A DNA stretch of 5,893 nt from an uncultured Ilumatobacter sp. (GTDB lineage Bacteria > Actinomycetota > Acidimicrobiia > Acidimicrobiales > Ilumatobacteraceae): assembly GCA_937891565.1 (NCBI GenBank), contig CALAHA010000197.1, positions 1 to 5,893 on the forward strand, written 5' to 3'. The number at the start of each line of letters is the position of its first letter. Positions within the stretch are counted from its first letter, which is position 1. The notes under the pieces were generated by a model. It had not been told where the DNA came from, ran no database searches, and worked only from the letters and a program-made list of their open reading frames with translations. The translations under genes were made by a program, and so were the position numbers. Shown piece after piece: positions 1 through 5,641 of the stretch.

Positions 1-389
1 TGGGTCTTGCCACAACCGGTAGGGCCGAGCAACAGAATGTTGGACTTGGTCAGTTCGACCTCGTCGCGACGGCCGACCGTAGTGGCCTGGCTCTGATACT
101 GGATTCGTCGGTAGTGGTTGTACACCGACACGGCGAGAATCTTTTTGGCTTCGACCTGGCCAACGACGTAATCATCGAGAAACGCACGCACTTCACGTGG
201 GTTTGGAAGGTTGTCGAAGCTGAGCTCAGCGGTTTCGGTGAGCTCTTCTTCGATGATCTCGTTGCAGAGATCGATGCACTCGTCGCAGATATAGACACCT
301 GGACCAGCAATGAGCTTCTTGACCTGCTTCTGGGACTTGCCGCAAAACGAGCATTTCAACAGATCGCCGGTCTCACCGAATTTCGCCAC
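1..389 (-). CDS. clpX: ClpX, ATP-dependent Clp protease unfoldase subunit (N-terminal 129 residues, cut by window edge)
   Basis: ClpX is the cytoplasmic AAA+ hexamer that recognises tagged or misfolded proteins, unfolds them and threads them into ClpP. The visible part opens with MAKFGETGDLLKCSFCGKSQ. It has the ClpX zinc-binding domain with Cys13/Cys16 and Cys35/Cys38 (CSFC and CDEC), then the start of the AAA+ domain (DDYVVGQ near residues 72-78, NHYRR near 91-95). It ends exactly on Walker A, GPTGCGKT at 122-129. The rest, including Walker B, the sensors and the IGF loop, lies outside the window. The start is a GTG: it gives the usual ClpX N-terminus and has GAGGGG eight bases upstream. 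The gene follows clpP after 109 bases on the same strand. Identity is not in doubt; only completeness is unknown. Confidence 0.97.
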   Translation of the reverse strand, partial: MAKFGETGDLLKCSFCGKSQKQVKKLIAGPGVYICDECIDLCNEIIEEELTETAELSFDNLPNPREVRAFLDDYVVGQVEAKKILAVSVYNHYRRIQYQSQATTVGRRDEVELTKSNILLLGPTGCGKT

Positions 390-397
390 TGTTGCTA

Positions 398-403
398 CCC
401 CTC
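398..403 (-). promoter_or_regulatory. Shine-Dalgarno site of clpX
   Basis: On the minus strand GAGGGG lies eight bases before the GTG start of clpX. It is the strongest ribosome-binding site in the window and fixes the non-ATG start. It also shows that clpX translation does not depend on coupling to clpP. Confidence 0.75.
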
Positions 404-455
404 AAGGACTTATCGCTTGCATTGATCCCGACCGAACCCGGGACGAGACATTGTG

Positions 456-485
456 CCCCACCCACGCCCCCCGGTCGCGGACCCC
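456..485 (-). other. G-rich tract, possible G-quadruplex, in the clpP-clpX spacer
   Basis: The transcribed (minus) strand carries four G-runs in order: GGGG, a 9-base gap, GGGGGG, a 3-base gap, GGG, a 1-base gap, GGGG. This pattern can form a three-tier quadruplex in RNA or single-stranded DNA, although the 9-base loop makes it weaker than an ideal one. It lies in the leader of clpX, just after the palindrome that follows clpP. A C-rich non-coding strand in a GC-rich genome could give this by chance, so any function is speculative. Confidence 0.35.
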
Positions 486-498
486 ACCTCATGAGGTG
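485..498. repeat. Perfect 14-bp palindrome directly after the clpP stop
   Basis: CACCTCATGAGGTG is its own reverse complement and abuts the TGA of clpP (499-501). It has no loop and no T-run after it, so it does not look like an intrinsic terminator. A dimeric regulator site or an RNA-processing site between clpP and clpX are possibilities. No known operator was recognised, and it does not match the ClgR pattern I know from other actinobacteria. Confidence 0.5.
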
Positions 499-1149
499 TC
501 AGCGAATCGGGCCTTCCCGGTTGATGCTCTCCCGGGACGTGATCACCGTATCGATGATGCCATACTCCAGCGCTTCATTCGCTTCCATCACGAAATCACG
601 GTCGGTGTCAGCATGGATGCGTTCGATTGGCTGGCCTGTGTGCTTGGCCAGGATGCCGTCAAGGATCTCGCGCATGCGCAGAATTTCCTTTGCGGCGAGC
701 TCGAGATCAGTGACCTGGCCGTAGCCAACCTGGCCAGATGGCTGGTGCAACAGCACTCGTGAGTGCGGGAGGGCAAGACGCTTGCCCTTGGTGCCAGCAG
801 CGAGCAGAACGGCGGCTGCGGATGCGGCCTGGCCGAGGCAGATCGTGGCAATGTCGTTCTTAATGAACTGCATCGTGTCGTAGATCGCAAACAGCGCCGT
901 AATGTCGCCGCCGGGGCTGTTGATGTAGATGCTGATGTCTTTGTCGGGATTCTCGGACTCGAGGTGGATGAGCTGTGCACAGATGAGGCTGGCGATCTGG
1001 TCGTCGATCGGGGTCTGCAAGAAGATGATGTTGTCCTTGAGCATCCGGCTGTAGAGGTCGGATGCGCGCTCGCCGCGGCTGGTCTGCTCGATGACGTTTG
1101 GGACCAGGTAGCTCTGCGCGTCGTATGCGGCGCGGGGATCGAAGTTCAT
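499..1149 (-). CDS. clpP: ClpP, ATP-dependent Clp protease proteolytic subunit (ClpP2-like)
   Basis: This is a serine protease (family S14) that forms the barrel-shaped chamber degrading substrates delivered by ClpX or ClpC. The 216 residues are full length. The catalytic triad aligns with E. coli: Ser110 in GQAASAAA, His135 in LLHQP and Asp185 in DTDRD. Other landmarks are IEQTSRGERASD (20-31), which includes the start of the first helix, YINSPGGDIT (75-84) and YDTMQFIK (90-97). From memory, the GQAASAAAVLLAAGT block resembles mycobacterial ClpP2 more than ClpP1. The region after His135 is one residue longer than in E. coli. The ATG overlaps the tig stop as ATGA, and AGGAAG lies ten bases upstream inside tig, so coupled translation from a tig-clpP mRNA is likely. 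No second clpP is present before clpX. Confidence 0.97.
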   Translation of the reverse strand: MNFDPRAAYDAQSYLVPNVIEQTSRGERASDLYSRMLKDNIIFLQTPIDDQIASLICAQLIHLESENPDKDISIYINSPGGDITALFAIYDTMQFIKNDIATICLGQAASAAAVLLAAGTKGKRLALPHSRVLLHQPSGQVGYGQVTDLELAAKEILRMREILDGILAKHTGQPIERIHADTDRDFVMEANEALEYGIIDTVITSRESINREGPIR

Positions 1150-2579
1150 GACTCGCCTGCTTCCTCGGACGGTGCGTCCGTGTCGTCGTTTTGGTCGTCG
1201 TTCTGGCTGTCGCTGTCAGCTACATCACCCGAGTGATCGTGGACATGGTTGCCGTCTTCGTCGTGAGTATGGCCGAGAACGAGGTCTTGGTCCATTGCAG
1301 TGCCGTTTTCGTCGACGAAGTTGACGTTGTGGACGAGCCAGTCGAGCGCCTTGTTCTTTTTGATCTGCGCGAGCAGCTCCGGAACGGCGTCATTCTGCTC
1401 GTAGGCCCGGCGGATCTCCTTGGCCTTCTGGCCGTATTGCATTGCCATCCGAGCGTATTCGCCCTCAAGTTCGTGGTCTTCGACTTCGAACGCTTGGGCA
1501 ACGGCAACCGCACGCAGCGCAAGGTCGGATTTGACGGCATCTTCGGACTGGCCGCGCATCGACTCGATGAACTGCTCGGGCTCTTGACCTGTGGCCTGCA
1601 TCCACTGAGCAAAGTCGATGCCCTGAGCTTGGAACTGTTGCATCGTGTTCTGCACACGCTGGTTGAGGTCAGAATCGACCATCGACTCGGGTGCTTCGAT
1701 CTCAGCCAGTCCGGTGAGGGCGGTCGTGATCTTGCTGACCAAGCCCTGACGCATCCGGTTGAGCTTGACTTCCTGCATCGACTCCTTGAGCGAAGCAGTC
1801 CACGCGTCGATCGTGTCAAACTCGCCCGTGTTGTCAGAAACCCACTCGTCGGTGAGTTCCGGCATTTCCATCTTCTGGACCGCTGCGACCTTGACGACGA
1901 AGTCGGCTTCCTCTTCAGTGCCCTTCGGCGATGAAGAAAAAGTCAGTTCGTCACCAGCTGAGGCGCCAGTGAGCTGCTCATCAAAATCGTCGGTCACCCA
2001 GCCCTGGCCGAGTTCGTAGTTCCAGTCTTCGGTGTTGAGACCAATGACCTCTTCGCCATCGCGGGTCGCAGCGAGATCGAGCGTTACAAAGTCGCCGATT
2101 TCGGCCGGGCGATCAGCGTCGACGAGCGAGCCGCTCTTGCGGAGCTCAGCCTGACGAGCCTCGTCGAGATCGGCTTCGGTGACATCGAGCACCGGAAGTT
2201 CGATCGTGAGGGAGTCGTAGCCGGGCACTTCGACGACCGGGCGGATCGTGCACGTTGCTTCGAACTCGACCGGGCCGGACTCTTGCCCGTCGGTGATCTC
2301 GACTTCAGGCGTGGCGATCAGGTCGACGTCGTTGTCACGCACAGCCTGGGCAAGGTACTCGGGCACTCCGTCGCGAAGCGCCTGCTCACGAGCCGGACCG
2401 ATGCCGACTTGAGCCTCGAGCACCTTACGCGGGGCTTTGCCGGGACGAAAGCCAGGGAGGCGGACCTCTTTGGCGATCAGCTTGAATGCCTTGTCGATCT
2501 GGGCGTCGAACTCAGCTTCTTCGACTTCGACGTACAGCTTGACTTTGTTGCCCTCGAGGGCTTCTACAGAACTCTTCAC
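1146..2579 (-). CDS. tig: Trigger factor, ribosome-associated chaperone and peptidyl-prolyl isomerase
   Basis: Trigger factor binds ribosomal protein uL23 at the tunnel exit and shields nascent chains. Of the 477 residues, about 1-115 form the ribosome-binding domain, with signature GFRPGKAP at 43-50. About 155-240 match the FKBP-like isomerase domain (IGDFVTLDLA at 161-170, the glycine-rich GASAGD at 205-210). About 245-425 form the helical substrate-binding arms. The E. coli protein has 432 residues; most of the excess is a disordered tail from about 430 on. This tail has five histidines between 437 and 449 and then a run rich in Asp, Ser, Asn and Glu. The start is GTG. No Shine-Dalgarno is visible, but TAGACT lies nine bases upstream, suggesting a leaderless or near-leaderless mRNA. 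It is the first gene of the tig-clpP pair. Confidence 0.96.
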   Translation of the reverse strand: MKSSVEALEGNKVKLYVEVEEAEFDAQIDKAFKLIAKEVRLPGFRPGKAPRKVLEAQVGIGPAREQALRDGVPEYLAQAVRDNDVDLIATPEVEITDGQESGPVEFEATCTIRPVVEVPGYDSLTIELPVLDVTEADLDEARQAELRKSGSLVDADRPAEIGDFVTLDLAATRDGEEVIGLNTEDWNYELGQGWVTDDFDEQLTGASAGDELTFSSSPKGTEEEADFVVKVAAVQKMEMPELTDEWVSDNTGEFDTIDAWTASLKESMQEVKLNRMRQGLVSKITTALTGLAEIEAPESMVDSDLNQRVQNTMQQFQAQGIDFAQWMQATGQEPEQFIESMRGQSEDAVKSDLALRAVAVAQAFEVEDHELEGEYARMAMQYGQKAKEIRRAYEQNDAVPELLAQIKKNKALDWLVHNVNFVDENGTAMDQDLVLGHTHDEDGNHVHDHSGDVADSDSQNDDQNDDTDAPSEEAGES

Positions 2580-2588
2580 AGAGGCCCG

Positions 2589-2594
2589 AGTCTA
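2589..2594 (-). promoter_or_regulatory. Candidate -10 element of tig (near-leaderless start)
   Basis: TAGACT on the minus strand fits the TANNNT -10 pattern of actinobacterial housekeeping promoters and ends nine bases before the tig GTG. Transcription would then begin within about three bases of the start codon, which explains the missing ribosome-binding site. No good -35 hexamer is visible 16-19 bases upstream, so this is a candidate only. Confidence 0.4.
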
Positions 2595-2664
2595 CCGGTG
2601 GGGATCAATGGTTCGACCCGCAGCACCGCCCTCTCCGCTGCGCCACCCTCGGTTCTCAATGCAG

Positions 2665-2679
2665 CCAACAGAGCGTTGG
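2665..2679 (-). other. Small hairpin after the SH3-like gene
   Basis: CCAAC, a 5-base loop, then GTTGG can pair within the 107-base gap between the SH3-like gene and tig, eight bases past the stop codon. The stem has only five pairs and no T-run follows, so it is a weak terminator candidate at best. The gap otherwise shows only the tig promoter candidate, and no tRNA-like fold was found in it. Confidence 0.2.
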
Positions 2680-2686
2680 TACGAGA

Positions 2687-2956
2687 TCAGGTGTCTTTGG
2701 CGGCGAGCTTGGCGAGCCGTTTGGCCGTGCGGCCAATCGGCTCGATGTTGCGGTGATCGAGATCGCCGACTTCGGCGCCGTTCTCGAACAGCACGCGATA
2801 GCGCTGCCAATTGAACCCGTTGGCGAGGATGACCTTGCCCTCGGTACCGACGGGAACGCCGTGAACTTCGACGGTCGTGCGGACCTTGTCGTTCATCTTG
2901 AGAAAAATCTGGCCTTCATGCGGCGAGGCGAGCTTGTGCGGCTTCCAGAATTCCAT
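2687..2956 (-). CDS. Small basic protein of unknown function, probable SH3-like barrel
   Basis: This 89-residue protein could not be assigned to a named family. Its core, about residues 22-73, has a glycine/aromatic pattern of short beta strands: GVPVGTEGKV (33-42), NWQRYRVLFENG (49-60) and GDLDHRNIEPI (64-74). That pattern is typical of small SH3-like or KOW-like barrels that bind proteins or nucleic acid. The C-terminus is basic (RTAKRLAKLAAK). It has no signal peptide, membrane segment or catalytic motif. The ATG at 2956 has no Shine-Dalgarno but has CAGAAT seven bases upstream, fitting a leaderless start. Met21 is the alternative and would keep the whole barrel. The third-position GC bias and fold-like pattern make it a real gene. 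Its place just upstream of tig may be coincidental. Confidence 0.75.
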   Translation of the reverse strand: MEFWKPHKLASPHEGQIFLKMNDKVRTTVEVHGVPVGTEGKVILANGFNWQRYRVLFENGAEVGDLDHRNIEPIGRTAKRLAKLAAKDT

Positions 2957-2963
2957 CGTTCAC

Positions 2964-2969
2964 ATTCTG
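2964..2969 (-). promoter_or_regulatory. Candidate -10 element of the SH3-like gene
   Basis: CAGAAT matches four of six bases of TATAAT, including the key A2 and T6, and ends exactly seven bases before the ATG. Transcription would start on the start codon itself. A TTGCGT about 19 bases further upstream is a poor -35 candidate. Confidence 0.35.
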
Positions 2970-2998
2970 CCGCATGACGACCCATTTGACGCAAGTTT

Positions 2999-3167
2999 TC
3001 AGCTCGCGAGTTCGGTCACACGTGCTTCGAGTTTGCCCTCGAGGTCGCTCAGTTCGACGATGATGCCGTCCGCGTCGACATCAACTCCGTGTACACGAGA
3101 CGTTCGCCATCAACGATCTTGACGTATTCACCGACGAACCACACGTGCATCTCAGCAAAGGTCTCGT
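2999..3167 (-). pseudogene. Possible broken SRPBCC (AHSA1-like) gene remnant
   Basis: After the flavin reductase stop, one minus-strand frame reads MHVWFVGEYVKIVDGERLVY from 3150 and continues TELMS before losing coding character and stopping at 3049. The GEY..I...ERLVYTE.MS pattern is typical of the central strands of AHSA1-type SRPBCC (START-fold) proteins. Close to 3075 another frame takes over with DADGIIVELSDLEGKLEARV and stops at 2999-3001. Joined across the shift it reads as one stretch (ELMS-DADG), as expected after a frameshift. The usual N-terminal half is absent, because the flavin reductase occupies that place, and the C-terminal half is too short. I infer a decayed gene. A sequencing indel or chance cannot be excluded. 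The family call is from memory of the pattern. Confidence 0.4.
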
Positions 3168-3773
3168 TCAGTCGGGCCGGGCGATTTCGAACAGGTCGGT
3201 GGAGTTGCTATATGCGTTGCCCACGTGGCGACCGATGGCTTTCAGGTCGAGCTGGTTGATCCGCGTCCCGTCGAGCAGTTCTGCGTCGATGTGGAACTCG
3301 ACGGCCTCACCGATCACCAGGGAACTGCCATGGTCGGGGTGGCCAATGTCGATGATCTGCGTGACGACACACTCGATGTTGGCTCGGCACTCACCCACCA
3401 TCGGCGGCCGAATCGACACCGACGGCGCTGCCGTCAAGCCAGCCTCGGCGAACTCGTCAACGTCGGCGGCGTGGCTTGCCGCTGTGGCGTTCATTGCCTC
3501 GACGACCTCGGTAGTGACAATGTTGATCGTGAACTCTCCGACCTCACGTACGTTGGCAAGCGTGTCCTTGCGCCCGCCTCGGCCTGGCGAGAAGACGAAC
3601 GTCGGCGGCATGCCGGAGACGCAATTGAAGAACGAATAGGGCGCGAGGTTCGCGACGCCGTCCGCCGAGATCGAACCAATCCAACCGATCGGTCGCGGAA
3701 CGACGAGGCCGGTCGCCAACTTATACGGATCGGCGCCGGTGAGGTCGGCGACGGTGAAGCGAGACTTTTCCAT
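3168..3773 (-). CDS. Flavin reductase-like, FMN-binding split-barrel protein
   Basis: Members of this family bind FMN in a split beta-barrel and act as NAD(P)H:flavin oxidoreductases, often supplying reduced flavin to a partner monooxygenase. The 201-residue reading has the family pattern: RPIGWIGSIS (27-36), NLAPYSFFN (42-50), MPPTFVFSPG (55-64), KDTLANV (69-75) followed by GEFTINIV (79-86), and an Arg/Tyr-containing end (IGRHVGNAYS, 180-189). No partner monooxygenase is in the window, so the substrate is open. The ATG at 3773 fits the usual family length. The same frame stays open upstream, and a GTG at 3950 preceded by GGGGGAG would add 59 residues that look like debris of another gene. 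The ATG lacks a clear ribosome-binding site, so the longer protein is a real alternative. Confidence 0.88.
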   Translation of the reverse strand: MEKSRFTVADLTGADPYKLATGLVVPRPIGWIGSISADGVANLAPYSFFNCVSGMPPTFVFSPGRGGRKDTLANVREVGEFTINIVTTEVVEAMNATAASHAADVDEFAEAGLTAAPSVSIRPPMVGECRANIECVVTQIIDIGHPDHGSSLVIGEAVEFHIDAELLDGTRINQLDLKAIGRHVGNAYSNSTDLFEIARPD

Positions 3774-3995
3774 GCTGGGCAGTGTGGCAAGCCCATGCGC
3801 AACCCGCGCTGTCAGCCAGCCAACAGGGTCGCCCAGCAATATGGCCGGGTCGAACGGCGCAACCTCGCGTGCGCCTACGACGACCCCGGCATTCCGGTCG
3901 CGAAATGCCGAGCAGTCGCCGGCGATGAGGCGGCCAATCACTTCGCACACGCTCCACTCCCCCGGTTCGGCCCGAATGGCGAGCGTCGAGCGCTG
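3774..3995 (-). pseudogene. Possible DinB-family gene fragment between ligase and flavin reductase
   Basis: This stretch is open for 74 codons, in the same frame as both the ligase before it and the flavin reductase after it. Directly after the ligase TGA it reads QRSTLAIRAEPGEWSVCEVI and continues GRLIAGDCSAFRDR, then REVAPFDPAILLGDP. The PGEWSV.EV.GHL...D..F..R pattern is typical of helices in DinB/YfiT-type four-helix proteins, often followed by a FDP-like segment. A normal member has about 150-180 residues and at least one more metal-binding His segment, which is missing here. I read it as a truncated remnant. It could instead be a real N-terminal extension of the flavin reductase from the GTG at 3950. 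Confidence 0.4.
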
Positions 3996-5555
3996 TCACC
4001 TGGTCCGTAGCTCCTTGCGAAGAATCTTGCCGGCCGCACTTTTGGGGATTGCCTCAATCACTTCGAGGACCTTGATCTGCTTGTAGCTGACCAAGTGCTC
4101 CGCAACGAGCGCCTGGATCTCTTCGAGCGTCACTGTTTCGCCCTCGACCGCCGTCACGAACGCCTTGGGAACCTCGCCTGCTTCGTCATCGGCGATGCCA
4201 ATGACAGCCACGTCGGCCACCTTTGGATGGGTGATGATCAACGCTTCAAGCTCGGCCGGCGCGACCTGGAAGCCCTTGAACTTGATGAGCTCCTTCAAGC
4301 GATCGACAATCGTCATGTGCCCAAACTCGTCGATAATCGCGACGTCGCCGGTATGCAACCAACCGTCAGCATCGACGGTCGCAGCAGTGGCTTCGGGGTT
4401 GTTGAGGTAGCCCTTCATCACCTGCGGACCACGGACCCAGAGCTCGCCACGGTTGCCAACACCCTGGTCCTCGCCACCGACGGGGTCCACGATGCGGCTC
4501 TCGGTGTTGGATGCGGTCACGCCGCTCGTTCCAGGCCGGTAATCGCCTTCGACAGTGCAGTGACTGACCGGGCTGAGTTCGGTCATGCCGAAGCCTTGAA
4601 CAACTTCGCAACCAAGACGGACGCCGGCTTCAGCGGCCAGTTCGGCGCCGAGCGGTGCCGCTCCCGAGAAAATCTGACGGACCGACGACATGTCGTATTG
4701 GTCAACGATCGGATGCTTGGCGAGGCCGAGGATGATTGGCGGCACAGCGAAGAAGCGGGTGATCTTGAGGTCCTGGACTGCCTGTAGTGCTTCCACCATG
4801 TCGAAGCGAGGCATCGAGATGGTGGTGACGCCGTTGGCGATCAGACCGTTCATCAGGACCTGCATGCCGTAGATGTGGAAGAACGGCAAGGCCGCCAGGG
4901 CGACTTCATCGTCTTTGTAGAGGATGGCGTGCTTGACCTGTTCGATGTTCGCCACGAGGTTCCGATGGGTGAGCATCACGCCCTTCGGCATACCGGTGGT
5001 GCCGGACGAGTACGGCAGAACAACGGTGTGCTCGGCGACATCGACGGCGACTTGCTCGATCGGATCGCCGAACACGTCGGCCAACGATGTTGTGCCTGCA
5101 GCGACGGCATCGCCGAAAGAATCCATCACGATGATCTCAGTGACGTCGGTGCCTTCGATTGCTGCCCTGGCGACCTCGAGAAACATCGGGACAACGAACA
5201 ACATGCTTGCGCCGGCGTCTTGGAGTTGGTGGCGGACCTCTTCGGCACCGTAGGTCGGGTTGATCGTGGTCACGGCCGCGCCGGCAACAGCCACGCCGTG
5301 GAAAACGACGGCGTACTCGGGAACGTTCGGCGCCATCAGCCCGACAACCGTGCCGGGAGCGACGCCGCGCGCGGCGAGTCCGCCGGCAAGCGAGTGAATC
5401 GCCGTACTCAGCTCGGCAAACGTGTACGAGCTTGTCCCGGCGGCATCACGGATAGCAACGCGATCGGGTATGTCGCCGACCTTGCGGAGCACGTGTGCAG
5501 TGATCGTGACGTCGGGGATTTCGACGTCTGGCAGTGGGCTGGTGTGGATGATCAT
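3996..5555 (-). CDS. Acyl/aryl-CoA ligase of the 4-coumarate-CoA ligase type (AMP-forming)
   Basis: This ANL-superfamily enzyme activates a carboxylic acid with ATP to an acyl-adenylate and transfers it to CoA. It is cytoplasmic and full length (519 residues). Visible motifs, in order: phosphate loop PYSSGTTGMPKG (181-192), FFHIYGM (225-231), GFGMTELSP (321-329), GWLHTGD (398-404), hinge region DRLKELIKFKGFQVAPAE (418-435) and the A10 motif PKSAAGK with the catalytic Lys510. All key residues are present, so it should be active. The substrate (coumarate-like, fatty or other aryl acid) cannot be told from the sequence. The ATG at 5555 gives a start like those I recall from relatives (MII..SPLPDVEIPDV). 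A GTG directly before it (5558) and an ATG at 5585 adjoining an upstream stop are alternatives. A -10-like AAGGTA/TACCTT lies just upstream. Confidence 0.93.
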   Translation of the reverse strand: MIIHTSPLPDVEIPDVTITAHVLRKVGDIPDRVAIRDAAGTSSYTFAELSTAIHSLAGGLAARGVAPGTVVGLMAPNVPEYAVVFHGVAVAGAAVTTINPTYGAEEVRHQLQDAGASMLFVVPMFLEVARAAIEGTDVTEIIVMDSFGDAVAAGTTSLADVFGDPIEQVAVDVAEHTVVLPYSSGTTGMPKGVMLTHRNLVANIEQVKHAILYKDDEVALAALPFFHIYGMQVLMNGLIANGVTTISMPRFDMVEALQAVQDLKITRFFAVPPIILGLAKHPIVDQYDMSSVRQIFSGAAPLGAELAAEAGVRLGCEVVQGFGMTELSPVSHCTVEGDYRPGTSGVTASNTESRIVDPVGGEDQGVGNRGELWVRGPQVMKGYLNNPEATAATVDADGWLHTGDVAIIDEFGHMTIVDRLKELIKFKGFQVAPAELEALIITHPKVADVAVIGIADDEAGEVPKAFVTAVEGETVTLEEIQALVAEHLVSYKQIKVLEVIEAIPKSAAGKILRKELRTR

Positions 5556-5564
5556 CACGGCGCA

Positions 5565-5570
5565 AAGGTA
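5565..5570 (-). promoter_or_regulatory. Candidate -10 element of the CoA ligase gene (leaderless start)
   Basis: TACCTT on the minus strand fits TANNNT and ends six bases before a GTG and nine before the ATG of the ligase (the two codons are adjacent as GTGATG). No Shine-Dalgarno is visible before either. A start of transcription on the GTG or just before the ATG is plausible. No clear -35 was found. Confidence 0.35.
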
Positions 5571-5641
5571 GCCCGATGCACTCATTCAAACCAGATCGAC
5601 GAACGCGGTCGCTGCGCGCTTGCATTCGAGCAGCAGTGCGT

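Noticed and set aside
114..425. Plus-strand open frames opposite clpX, clpP, tig and the CoA ligase, some over 200 codons
   Set aside because: They are antisense shadows of well-supported genes: no recognisable domain, skewed composition and no ribosome-binding sites.
2580..2686. tRNA gene in the gap before tig, suggested by a GGTTCGACCC stretch resembling a T-arm
   Set aside because: The five-base T-stem does not pair on either strand and no matching acceptor, anticodon or D arms could be built.
2580..2690. ClgR, HrcA/CIRCE or HAIR heat-shock operator before tig or clpX
   Set aside because: No inverted repeat matching these known sites was found in either upstream region.
2592..2810. Minus-strand open frame of 72 codons, rich in Arg and Ser, overlapping the SH3-like gene
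   Set aside because: Its composition is that of an off-frame shadow in GC-rich DNA, and it overlaps a better gene.
3774..3950. GTG at 3950 as the start of the flavin reductase, with GGGGGAG six bases upstream
   Set aside because: The family normally begins near Met 3773, and the extra 59 residues resemble another protein. It is kept as an alternative, not the main call.
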